Shown here in pieces: positions 21,120 to 27,025 of a stretch of DNA of 29,814 bases. The DNA is from a virus. The stretch covers positions 1 to 29,814 of the IMG/VR virus record IMGVR_UViG_3300031566_000259, one strand, 5' to 3'. The position numbers were made by a program, and so were the translations under genes. Position 1 is the first letter of the stretch. Every line of letters begins with the position of its first letter. The notes under the pieces were generated by a model. It saw only the letters and a program-made list of their open reading frames with translations. It made no database searches and was not told where the DNA came from.

Positions 21120-21725
21120 TTAATGAAAGATTAGTCCTACTTTTTTGTTGTCACTGAACCATTTGGTAGCCATCAAGTCAATGCTGCTAGAATCAATATA
21201 GCCAGCGGAATTAAGAACATCAATATTGTTAAAAATCTTTGTATGCCTGTGTAGTTCTTCATCTATTAAATGTTTTTGTTTACCTGAATCACTGAATATG
21301 ATGTCGTAGTTATCAGGTAGGTTAGTTTTTAAAATCATATCTATCATGTTAGTGTAGCTGTAGAATCTTACACTTGGATTCTGATTAGCTATTGTAATCC
21401 ACTTAGCTAGGTAACTCCTTGAGTAGTAGTCACCACTATCGTGTACCCTTACATAGTCAGGACGTTTCTTTTTTATCTCTGCATTCATAGCGTCAATAAA
21501 CTCTACAGTCTTACTAAGTTGGTATCGTTTCTCAAAGGCAGGCTTTACATTACTCCATATATAAGCACCCTTCTTGGCATAACAGAACTTAACACACTCG
21601 TCTGCCATAGGGCATGTGAGCTTACCGCTTGCTGATTTGTACGCAGGTATACCAAAGTTGAATACCCTTAAGTCAAGCGCCTTGCTTGTCTTCTTTAGCT
21701 TACTATTTTGTGTTAGTAGATTCAT
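21120..21725 (-). CDS. gp88-family phage protein (cysteine cluster)
   Basis: 201 aa. The N-terminus carries TCPMADECVKFCYAKKG, a C-x5-C-x3-C arrangement (C38, C44, C48), and later YVRVHDSGDYYS (about 91-102), YLAKWI and VRFYSYTN. These are the landmarks of the phage 'gene product 88' family, known from actinobacterial and other phages and of unknown function. The cysteines suggest a metal or iron-sulfur site and the alternating strands and helices suggest a TIM-barrel-like fold (inference). The C-terminal cysteine motif that I associate with longer members is not seen; the protein ends in GLIFH. It overlaps the methyltransferase gene by 4 bp. Confidence 0.8.
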   Translation of the reverse strand: MNLLTQNSKLKKTSKALDLRVFNFGIPAYKSASGKLTCPMADECVKFCYAKKGAYIWSNVKPAFEKRYQLSKTVEFIDAMNAEIKKKRPDYVRVHDSGDYYSRSYLAKWITIANQNPSVRFYSYTNMIDMILKTNLPDNYDIIFSDSGKQKHLIDEELHRHTKIFNNIDVLNSAGYIDSSSIDLMATKWFSDNKKVGLIFH

Positions 21726-22645
21726 ATCTTTATGTTTTTAAGTATATACTCGATTACTTTGACTGTCCAACCATTACCAATCATCTTATACCTTTGTGCA
21801 TTAGACACACCCTCAGTATAATTATCTGGCACTGTTTGCAGTCTCTCACACTCTATTGGTGTGAGCTTCCTCCAATTATATTTCTCATTTATAATTCCCT
21901 GACTCGTCTCTGCTTCGGGAAAACAAACCTTATCTTCTATCCTTATCATAGTGCGTTGGCTTCTCTCTATACTATTCCACCAAGTAGCACCTGCATACCT
22001 AGCCGTTAAGCAATAGGCTTTACCCTTATTAGTTACCATCCTCTCATCAACCTTAGAGCCTTTAAGCTCTCCTTCTGTTTGAATGATATCTTTTAGTTTT
22101 ATGCGTTGGTCAACAGGATCAAGAAGATAAGGTATATTAGTCCAATAATATCTCTTTCTAGTTTGTGCAGACAATACTGCTGAGTCTATGTAAATAGGTT
22201 GCACACCTAAGTACTTAGATATTATATCTCTGCTTTCGCTGTTCATCTTGACATTCTCCAATAAGAAATACTTTGGCTTGCATTCTTTTATGAGTCTAAC
22301 AAACTCAAAGAACAACTTACTTCTAGGGTCTTCAAAGTCAAGCCCCTTGCCTGCCCTACTAAACCCCTGGCATGGACTGCCACCCATAATAAGGTCAATA
22401 CGTTTTGAATTAGGAATGTCTACTATATACTTTGATTCCTTTTCTCTTACCAAACATCCTCTATAATCAGAGTAACTTAGCTTGGTAACGTCTCCAACAT
22501 GAACCATGTTAGGGTAGTTCTTCTCAGCTATTTGTATAGCATACTTGTCAATCTCAGAGGCAAAGTAGTTGTCTACTTTAATGCCTAGATTGTTGAGGGC
22601 TATCTGTCCACAGGACATGCCATCGAATAATGATAATACATTCAT
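21722..22645 (-). CDS. C5-cytosine DNA methyltransferase
   Basis: 307 aa with the ordered motifs of DNA (cytosine-5) methyltransferases: motif I LSLFDGMSCG (4-13), the catalytic PCQG with C92 (motif IV), ENV at 130-132 (motif VI), QTRKR at 161-165 (motif VIII), RKLTPIECERLQ (259-270, motif IX) and MIGNGW (288-293, motif X). It transfers a methyl group from S-adenosylmethionine to cytosine. The recognition region (about 175-255) is short, as in small phage enzymes, and I cannot read its target site. No restriction endonuclease partner is visible, so protection against host restriction or gene regulation is more likely than a restriction-modification pair. Confidence 0.95.
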   Translation of the reverse strand: MNVLSLFDGMSCGQIALNNLGIKVDNYFASEIDKYAIQIAEKNYPNMVHVGDVTKLSYSDYRGCLVREKESKYIVDIPNSKRIDLIMGGSPCQGFSRAGKGLDFEDPRSKLFFEFVRLIKECKPKYFLLENVKMNSESRDIISKYLGVQPIYIDSAVLSAQTRKRYYWTNIPYLLDPVDQRIKLKDIIQTEGELKGSKVDERMVTNKGKAYCLTARYAGATWWNSIERSQRTMIRIEDKVCFPEAETSQGIINEKYNWRKLTPIECERLQTVPDNYTEGVSNAQRYKMIGNGWTVKVIEYILKNIKI

Positions 22646-22806
22646 TGTATCTTATTGTTTTGAGCGTTAATAATCTCGCCGTAATGTGCTTCTTTCTTCC
22701 ATCTCCTAGCCTCTTGTAAGTCAAATGTATACCTAGTTCTAACCAGGATACTATCTTTAGAGCTAGAGAGTTTTACTTTAAACAGTTCGTCTTTTACCAT
22801 AATCAT
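22642..22806 (-). CDS. 54-aa small protein before the methyltransferase
   Basis: A short frame that contains VKDELFKVKLSSSKDSILV, then TFDLQEARRWKKEAHYGEI, and overlaps the methyltransferase start by 4 bp. Two in-frame Met codons are possible (at 22806 and 22800); the first is chosen because a full Shine-Dalgarno sequence (AAGGAGG, 22826 to 22820) lies 13 bp upstream, although the spacing is long. The strand-turn-strand then DLQEARRW helix looks like a small regulatory or toxin-antitoxin-like domain, but no family is assigned. Confidence 0.65.
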   Translation of the reverse strand: MIMVKDELFKVKLSSSKDSILVRTRYTFDLQEARRWKKEAHYGEIINAQNNKIQ

Positions 22807-22868
22807 TAATTTTAAGTTACCTCCTTGGAGGGGCGTCTTTCCGTCCTGTCAGTCTTGCTGTAATTTAT

Positions 22869-22895
22869 GAGTTTATGTAGAGCTACATTAAACTC
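22869..22895. other. Long inverted repeat, possible RNA hairpin
   Basis: GAGTTTATGTAG (22869-22880) is followed after two bases by CTACATTAAACTC (22883-22895), which is its complement with a single extra T. It is a 12-bp stem with one bulge. Just beyond lies CACGCC (22897-22902), which can pair with GGCGTG at 22967-22972 or in part with GGCGT at 22832-22836. Confidence 0.6.
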
Positions 22896-23015
22896 CCACG
22901 CCACCTCACTTTAACTTTTTAAGCATTACAACGGCCTACATTAGCGACAACTAAGGATTGTATTTTGGCGTGTTTAATTTTATTGACCTGGAAAAAGGTT
23001 ATTTTCAGGTTGTTT

Positions 23016-23072
23016 ACAAGCAAAAACAAGTTTTACAAGCAAAAACAAGTTTTACAAGCAAAAACAAGTTTT
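23016..23072. repeat. Three tandem 19-bp iterons
   Basis: Three perfect copies of ACAAGCAAAAACAAGTTTT (23016-23034, 23035-23053, 23054-23072). Inside each copy ACAAG occurs twice, so that ACAAG is spaced by 10 then 9 bp along the array, about one helical turn each time. This is what repeated protein-binding sites look like. It is not a CRISPR array because there are no spacers. Confidence 0.95.
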
Positions 23073-23078
23073 ACACAC

Positions 23079-23091
23079 TTATGGGTGTGAA
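23079..23091 (-). repeat. Intergenic motif copy 2 (TTCACACCCATAA)
   Basis: Exact consensus. It lies 7 bp after the stop of the YubB-like gene and is followed by GTGTGT, which can pair with its own ACACAC-like part, and then by the 19-bp iterons. Confidence 0.85.
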
Positions 23092-23098
23092 CAATATA

Positions 23099-23758
23099 TT
23101 ATAATTCTGTATTAGCTAATTCTTTTATAGCTTCTTCTAGGTTGTCTCCAAGATATTCATCTAGGCTACCCCATCCATAGTACCCCTTTTTGTAATTACC
23201 TATACCATTCTGGTAATCATTTTCAAGGAAGTATATGTCATCGTGATCTGTGGAATCCCAATCAGGTGTGTCCCACTCCAATGTGCGTATCTCTTCACCA
23301 TCAACAATCTCAAACTCAGCACCCCACCCCTGCTCCTCCTCATAGTAGTAGTCAAAGGTTGGTATGTCTTTAATAAGCATAGCCATAATAATTGGTGCGA
23401 CAGGCCCCCACGCTGTAGTGAAACCGTACGTTCCATGGCTATAATCGTTGTCATAGCAACCCCACTTTGTACCCCAATTCTTGTGCGCCCAGTCGTACCA
23501 ATTATCTGCATCATACTTATCAAGCAACATCTTTTGCTTGTCTATGGTCAATGGATAGTGCTTGAACTTATCTGTCTTGTTCTTCTCCATCTGCTTGTCA
23601 TACTCTGATTGGGTTACAATCCTAGCAGGACTTGATGTGTTGATTAGCTCATCAGGCATGGGCTTGTAGTATCTACATAGCCCTACCTTAGCTATCTCTT
23701 CTAACTTCTTACTGTACTTCTCTGACACAGTTATCTGTGCGTAAACGTGATTTGGCAT
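23099..23758 (-). CDS. YubB/Api92-like ferredoxin-fold protein
   Basis: 219 aa. The product starts MPNHVYAQITVSE, has the segments NWYDWAHKNWGTKWG and YGFTTAWGPVAPII, and an acidic C-terminal half. MPNH at the start, W-x-x-x-NWGTKW in the middle and T-x-W-x-P-P/A-x-P later are the landmarks of the DUF1281/YubB family, found on conjugative plasmids and phages; its role is unknown. The very high content of Trp, Tyr and Asp/Glu is striking and normal for the family. The gene has the repeated leader AGAGTT before its start. Confidence 0.85.
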   Translation of the reverse strand: MPNHVYAQITVSEKYSKKLEEIAKVGLCRYYKPMPDELINTSSPARIVTQSEYDKQMEKNKTDKFKHYPLTIDKQKMLLDKYDADNWYDWAHKNWGTKWGCYDNDYSHGTYGFTTAWGPVAPIIMAMLIKDIPTFDYYYEEEQGWGAEFEIVDGEEIRTLEWDTPDWDSTDHDDIYFLENDYQNGIGNYKKGYYGWGSLDEYLGDNLEEAIKELANTEL

Positions 23759-23781
23759 AACTCTATTTATTTAATTGATTA
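23759..23781 (-). repeat. Conserved leader, copy before the YubB-like gene
   Basis: 22 of 23 matches to the other two copies. Again it is also coding at its far end: it holds the last codons (INQLNK, stop) of paralogue A. Confidence 0.75.
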
Positions 23782-24050
23782 ATAAATTCTACTACAGCTT
23801 GAAATCTTACTTCCAAGTCATTACTGGTTAGGCACTCGTCAAAGTATCCTAAATTCAATCTGTTATCGCTCAGTTTTTCGTCAATCTTTTGGCACACTGG
23901 CATCAACCAATCCCACGAGGTGTGGTAAGGTAGGTAGGGTTCTTCAACCTCTATACCCATAGGGAACATATCATCTGCGTCAGTATAGTAACACACTCCT
24001 TCTTTGATTGATAGTCCCATAAATTCTGCTATTAGTTTGTTATTGTTCAT
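23763..24050 (-). CDS. Phage accessory protein, paralogue A
   Basis: 95 aa. It shares with the next gene (24040-24348) the start NNKLIAEFMG, the middle WDWLMPV and the end AVVEFI, with a more variable region between. This pattern is common in accessory proteins of phages of Bacteroidota; function unknown. The 11-bp overlap of the two genes and their similarity point to a tandem duplication. Its last codons (INQLNK) belong to the DNA that forms the leader of the YubB-like gene. Confidence 0.75.
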   Translation of the reverse strand: MNNNKLIAEFMGLSIKEGVCYYTDADDMFPMGIEVEEPYLPYHTSWDWLMPVCQKIDEKLSDNRLNLGYFDECLTSNDLEVRFQAVVEFINQLNK

Positions 24051-24348
24051 TGTTATATGTTTTAATAAATTCTACTACTGCTTTGTGTGTGTGGTTAATA
24101 TCAGGCACACAATCTCTTATGCTGTAAAAATCTTCCGCATCCCCATCGTCTTGGAAGGAAAGGTCTAATATCTTCTCTACAACGGGCATTAACCAATCCC
24201 ATTTGTCATTATATCTCAATAAAGACTCGCAATAAGTATACACGCCATTTTTATCTAAATACTCAAAGAAATTCTCCCCATTAATTACTTTAGGGCTATC
24301 GACTACTTGATACCCCATAAATTCTGCTATTAGTTTATTGTTTTTCAT
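24040..24348 (-). CDS. Phage accessory protein, paralogue B
   Basis: 102 aa, the upstream member of a duplicated pair. Shared elements with the downstream copy are KNNKLIAEFMG at the start, DKWDWLMPVVEKI in the middle and KAVVEFIKTYN near the end. The insert between them differs (VDSPKVINGENFFEYLDKNG here), so the pair has diverged well past recent duplication. Function unknown. The protein is acidic and soluble. Confidence 0.75.
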   Translation of the reverse strand: MKNNKLIAEFMGYQVVDSPKVINGENFFEYLDKNGVYTYCESLLRYNDKWDWLMPVVEKILDLSFQDDGDAEDFYSIRDCVPDINHTHKAVVEFIKTYNNEQ

Positions 24349-24368
24349 ATCTTTATTTAATTAATTGT

Positions 24369-24638
24369 TTAACATGCAGCCCACCCAATAAATACATAGT
24401 GTGTGTCTGTCTCATAATACTTGCACTCTCTCTTGCCTATATTATCCAATGCCTCCTCATAGGCATCGTCATCTTTAGGCTCGGATATCTTACCCTCTAG
24501 TGTACACGTTGTTATTGTGCCATTGTACGGGTCGTGTCCGTACTCATACGCCTCCTCTTCTCTCAAAGATTGGTAGGCTTCTCTTGCTGATTTGTAATGT
24601 TTCTTACTTGCATCGTAATGTATACTTGTTGCTCCCAT
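24369..24638 (-). CDS. 89-aa phage hypothetical with GHDPYNGTI motif
   Basis: The protein starts MGATSIHYDASKK, has the helix SAREAYQSLREEEAYEYG, and then HDPYNGTITTCTL, followed by a helical region and a C-terminal hydrophobic VFIGWAAC. The G-H-D-P-Y-N-G-T-I block recurs in small phage proteins known to me only as hypothetical. It resembles a small alpha/beta domain; no active site is evident. Function unknown. Confidence 0.75.
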   Translation of the reverse strand: MGATSIHYDASKKHYKSAREAYQSLREEEAYEYGHDPYNGTITTCTLEGKISEPKDDDAYEEALDNIGKRECKYYETDTHYVFIGWAAC

Positions 24639-24640
24639 AG

Positions 24641-24868
24641 TTATAGTTTATTAAGTGATTCTTTAATCATTTCTAGATACATCTCTTGCATCTTCTTTTG
24701 TTCCTTACATACTTGCTCAATGATAAACGGAAGGTCTTTGTATAGCTCTTCCACGTTTATTACAAGGACCTGCTCGTTACCCACGTCTCCATGATTTATT
24801 ACTAGCTCCCCATCTGAACAGTGTAAGCTGTTTGTTTCTCCTACGTAAACTGATTTGTTTTTTTCCAT
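24641..24868 (-). CDS. 75-aa acidic phage protein
   Basis: The N-terminal half is beta-rich (YVGETNSLHC, GELVINHG, QVLVINVEELY) and the C-terminal half is a long charged helix (about 45-75, VCKEQKKMQEMYLEMIKESL), likely coiled coil. No family is recognised. The gene has one of the three conserved leaders (24869-24891). Confidence 0.7.
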   Translation of the reverse strand: MEKNKSVYVGETNSLHCSDGELVINHGDVGNEQVLVINVEELYKDLPFIIEQVCKEQKKMQEMYLEMIKESLNKL

Positions 24869-24891
24869 AACTCTATTTATTTGATTGATTA
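24869..24891 (-). repeat. Conserved leader, copy before the 75-aa gene
   Basis: The 23 bp directly upstream of the start codon match those before the next gene (25135-25157) exactly and those at 23759-23781 with one change. Read on the - strand it ends AAATAAATAGAGTT before the ATG and has no Shine-Dalgarno sequence, so it is likely the ribosome-entry leader, common in Bacteroidota. Confidence 0.75.
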
Positions 24892-25134
24892 TTAATCTAC
24901 TATCCCACCTCTGTAGTAATTTTCTATTGTGTGGTGTTTAGGGAAGAATTCTTCCGTATATCTTTTATTGTCTTCATCACTTACAAACTTATAATGACTT
25001 CCATTACAGTATTTCAATTGATTATTTAATTTATAATACCTTGCAAAAGATTCGTCTGTGTCAGGCCACTCTTCTGTCTTTACTAATTCACTTTTAGCAC
25101 CTTTATAAGGTGAGTTCCAATACTCTACTTCCAT
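24892..25134 (-). CDS. 80-aa phage hypothetical with YCNGSHYKF motif
   Basis: The block YYKLNNQLKYCNGSHYKFVS (about 33-52) followed by YTEEF and ending in YYRGGIVD is a layout I recognise from hypothetical proteins of phages of Bacteroidota. It is probably a small alpha/beta domain. No catalytic pattern. The start is preceded by a leader identical for 23 bp to that of the neighbouring gene (25135-25157). Confidence 0.75.
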   Translation of the reverse strand: MEVEYWNSPYKGAKSELVKTEEWPDTDESFARYYKLNNQLKYCNGSHYKFVSDEDNKRYTEEFFPKHHTIENYYRGGIVD

Positions 25135-25157
25135 AACTCTATTTATTTGATTGATTA
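25135..25157 (-). repeat. Conserved leader, copy before the 80-aa gene
   Basis: Same leader as at 24869-24891 with 23 of 23 matches. Here most of it is also coding: the last codons of the FGKWKDY gene (INQSNK, stop) are read from it. Confidence 0.75.
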
Positions 25158-25489
25158 ATTGATTTTAATTGTGCTTTGCTTAATGGCCTGCTTCTTATTT
25201 TCATTATATCCGCGCCTCCTTTACGCTTATGTTTTGTATAGTAACCATTTTCACTAATAAATTTAAAGTACATTTCTCTATCTGTTCCAGGCTTTTCAAT
25301 CCTGTAATCTTTAGTTATTTTTAACTCAATGAGTATGTCTTCTGTATAGTTTATAGATGTTAGTTTATAATATGGAGAAATTAATTCTTTTTGTCTTCTT
25401 AAGTCAAGTAGCTCTTGAACAGTATAGTCTTTCCATTTTCCAAATCTTAATTTTGTTTTCCTAGTTAATATTCTTAGTGTTGGTATCAT
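25139..25489 (-). CDS. 116-aa phage protein with FGKWKDYTVQELL motif
   Basis: The upstream open frame allows a 125-aa form, but the Met at 25489 is chosen because it follows the stop of the upstream 49-aa gene by 4 bp. The core LRFGKWKDYTVQELLDLR, then LISPYYKLTSINYTEDILIELKI, then RIEKPGTDREMYFKFI is familiar from phages of Bacteroidota, with an unknown role; FGK-x-K/Y at its start recalls the DUF3820 family. The C-terminus is basic (KHKRKGGADIMKIRSRPLSK), which fits a nucleic-acid-binding protein. Confidence 0.75.
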   Translation of the reverse strand: MIPTLRILTRKTKLRFGKWKDYTVQELLDLRRQKELISPYYKLTSINYTEDILIELKITKDYRIEKPGTDREMYFKFISENGYYTKHKRKGGADIMKIRSRPLSKAQLKSINQSNK

Positions 25490-25493
25490 AGTT

Positions 25494-25643
25494 TTAGTAT
25501 TTATATTTAATATCATTTACTTCTCTTACTATTATCTCGTCTGAATGGTCGCAATACATTATTGCCCATTGCTTTGCTTCGTCTAGGGTTCTCGCAAGTA
25601 TGAATATTACTTCATCTGCATTGTATATCATGAACTTACTCAT
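25494..25643 (-). CDS. 49-aa small protein, unknown
   Basis: A short frame starting MSKFMIYNADEVIFILA and continuing with TLDEAKQWAIMYCDHSDEI. It overlaps the end of the zinc-ribbon peptide gene by 8 bp and ends 4 bp before the FGKWKDY gene. It has one hydrophobic strand (EVIFILA) and a Trp-rich helix. No family is recognised. It occupies 150 bp that would otherwise be empty. Confidence 0.65.
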   Translation of the reverse strand: MSKFMIYNADEVIFILARTLDEAKQWAIMYCDHSDEIIVREVNDIKYKY

Positions 25644-25737
25644 CGTTCTCGTCATTAAATTCGGCATGCTCTAGGCAATCCCCACATATCTCGTCACTTA
25701 AGTAACTCGGCTCTGCACCGCAACAATTACTCATCAT
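25636..25737 (-). CDS. 33-aa zinc-ribbon-like peptide
   Basis: Residues 5-6 are CC and residues 18-24 are C-G-D-C-L-E-H, so the peptide (MMSNCCGAEPSYLSDEICGD at its start) carries a C-C...C-x-x-C-x-x-H arrangement, a treble-clef or zinc-ribbon type knuckle common in tiny phage proteins. Its ATG overlaps the stop of the 80-aa gene by 4 bp. Such peptides often act by binding a host protein or nucleic acid; no function is claimed. Confidence 0.6.
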   Translation of the reverse strand: MMSNCCGAEPSYLSDEICGDCLEHAEFNDENDE

Positions 25738-25976
25738 ATCGTGTATATTATGTGTTCTTCTTTACCTCCTCCAATAAACCCAGCGCCTCCATCATTACCC
25801 TCATCATCTGATTGTAATACGAGATATGTTTCATCTGTGAATATTATACATAGTGGCCTCTTGTACCAACCGAAGTCGTCTGCCTCTTCTTTAGTCATGT
25901 ACCTACATGAGTCTACCTTCTTTCCTTTTAAGATTTTCTCAAATCTGTACCCGTGTTTTTGATCTTCTGATTTCAT
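25734..25976 (-). CDS. 80-aa phage hypothetical with DDEGNDGGA motif
   Basis: Features VDSCRYMTKEEADDFGWYKRPL (cited here in part: CRYMTKEEADDFGW), then IIFTDETYLVLQSDDEG and NDGGAGFIGG. RYM-x-x-x-E-A, G-W-x-x-R-P-L and D-D-E-G-N are repeatedly seen in small phage proteins of unknown function. It starts 12 bp after one copy of the TTCACACCCATAA motif, which forms its leader. Function unknown. Confidence 0.75.
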   Translation of the reverse strand: MKSEDQKHGYRFEKILKGKKVDSCRYMTKEEADDFGWYKRPLCIIFTDETYLVLQSDDEGNDGGAGFIGGGKEEHIIYTI

Positions 25977-25987
25977 AGTTTTTGTTA

Positions 25988-26000
25988 TTATGGGTGTGAA
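25988..26000 (-). repeat. Intergenic motif copy 3 (TTCACACCCATAA)
   Basis: Exact consensus. It lies 3 bp after the stop of the fused amidotransferase gene and only 11 bp before the start of the 80-aa gene, so it must act within a short leader. Confidence 0.85.
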
Positions 26001-26003
26001 TAT

Positions 26004-27014
26004 TTAGTTTTCTATTAAATTAGCGTCTATTGTTTGCATACATGAAATACAGTACCACTCCTTGTCGTAGTCATCGAACATAGGCTCTGGTAACCTGCAA
26101 CCACACCCCTCATCTATATAGTTGGTGGTGTCAACGTCACTCCAACCATCACCATAGCTGTCGTAAGAACGATGAATATATTCTTGAGTATACGTCTTGT
26201 GATGAACACCGCTGTCCTGCTTGTCATTGAAATATATGTAAGGCTCTAACCTACTGCCGTCATCAAGACAAACAGATGTCTTCTCCCTACAATACCAATC
26301 GGGGTGTCCCTCTAGTAAATCTATCGATGATAGGGTGTCCTTGTTTATCAAGAACAAATCAACCTCTACATGCTCACCAATGCCAGGCTTGTTCAGTAAG
26401 TACGGTAACCCATCTATAATCAATGGGTACTTGGCATCTGTCTCGGCAGGGCCAATATACTTAGCACTAGTGAGATAATTATAGTAGTTGTTGTAGTCTT
26501 TCTTTAGTGTGCCATACACGGCTATCAGTGTCTTGTCTAGTACGTTCTTCTTACTATACATAATCCCATTCCTATCTATCCAGTCTTCCTCATTGTACAG
26601 CTCATACGTTTGTTCCTTGAGGTTGGCTGTAACAAACCTGCAATCACTCATCTCTAATACCTCTGCCCATCTATCTTTAGGTATGTCACTGAGTATCTCT
26701 GCCATGTGCTGAGTGTCAGTCTTGTTCTTGTTACCTAAGTTCCATATACTACCATTCTGAAATAGTATCTCGTCATTAGTAATGTTGAACGGGTGACAGT
26801 TAGCCTTGTTTATCTTACCGATAGTAGCAAACCTAAAGTGTGCAATGTATGGTCTATCTGTTTTTAGTATCATGTAATCATCACTCTTGTGATACGTTAC
26901 GTCCCACTTGTCTAGCCATAGAACACCTAGCCCATGAGGGTTGATCTTTGCAGATGCAAGTAGCGTGTCTGTACTGATAAGTTTATTGTTGTCTTTAATT
27001 ATAATAATGCACAT
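26004..27014 (-). CDS. Fused class II glutamine amidotransferase, GGCT and zinc ribbon
   Basis: 336 aa with three parts. (1) Residues 1-160: class II glutamine amidotransferase of the Ntn-hydrolase fold, with nucleophile C2 directly after the initiator Met (MCIIII), NPHGLG (25-30), AHFRFATIG (58-66, R61), CHPF (73-76) and QNGSI (86-90). (2) Residues 162-285: gamma-glutamylcyclotransferase/AIG2 fold, with AVYGTLKK (165-172) and the acidic LEGHPDWY (234-241). (3) Residues 300-325: C-x-C...C-x-x-C zinc ribbon. The first part releases ammonia from glutamine or acts on gamma-glutamyl bonds; the second opens or closes gamma-glutamyl linkages. The gene starts 11 bp after the amidoligase stop, so both belong to one pathway. 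Confidence 0.9.
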   Translation of the reverse strand: MCIIIIKDNNKLISTDTLLASAKINPHGLGVLWLDKWDVTYHKSDDYMILKTDRPYIAHFRFATIGKINKANCHPFNITNDEILFQNGSIWNLGNKNKTDTQHMAEILSDIPKDRWAEVLEMSDCRFVTANLKEQTYELYNEEDWIDRNGIMYSKKNVLDKTLIAVYGTLKKDYNNYYNYLTSAKYIGPAETDAKYPLIIDGLPYLLNKPGIGEHVEVDLFLINKDTLSSIDLLEGHPDWYCREKTSVCLDDGSRLEPYIYFNDKQDSGVHHKTYTQEYIHRSYDSYGDGWSDVDTTNYIDEGCGCRLPEPMFDDYDKEWYCISCMQTIDANLIEN

Positions 27015-27025
27015 AGTGTTTATAT

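Larger units (their letters stand above)
22807..23098 (-). promoter_or_regulatory. 300-bp structured intergenic region
   Basis: The longest gap without a gene in the window. It holds one copy of the TTCACACCCATAA motif (23091 to 23079), three 19-bp iterons (23016-23072), an imperfect hairpin (22986-23010), a 12-bp stem with one bulge (22869-22895), and a 12-bp palindrome containing an SD sequence (22820-22831). Positions 22821-22860 are about 60% G+C, far above the surroundings. It could be a promoter/leader, a structured RNA or an origin; the sequence alone does not decide. Confidence 0.6.

Noticed and set aside
22835-22845. GACGGAAAGAC on the - strand matches a conserved segment of 23S rRNA
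   Set aside because: The identity is only 11 bases; nothing else around it looks like rRNA, so it is a chance or structural coincidence.
23016-23072. CRISPR array
   Set aside because: The copies are directly adjacent with no spacers and no cas genes are in the window.
23200-23608. Overlapping frames of 107 aa (-) and 121 aa (+) within the YubB-like gene
   Set aside because: Both are low in conserved pattern and rich in residues expected from out-of-frame reading; the YubB-like frame has clear family landmarks.
25490-25516. A longer 125-aa form of the FGKWKDY gene
   Set aside because: It would overlap the upstream 49-aa gene; the Met at 25489, 4 bp after that stop, is better placed.
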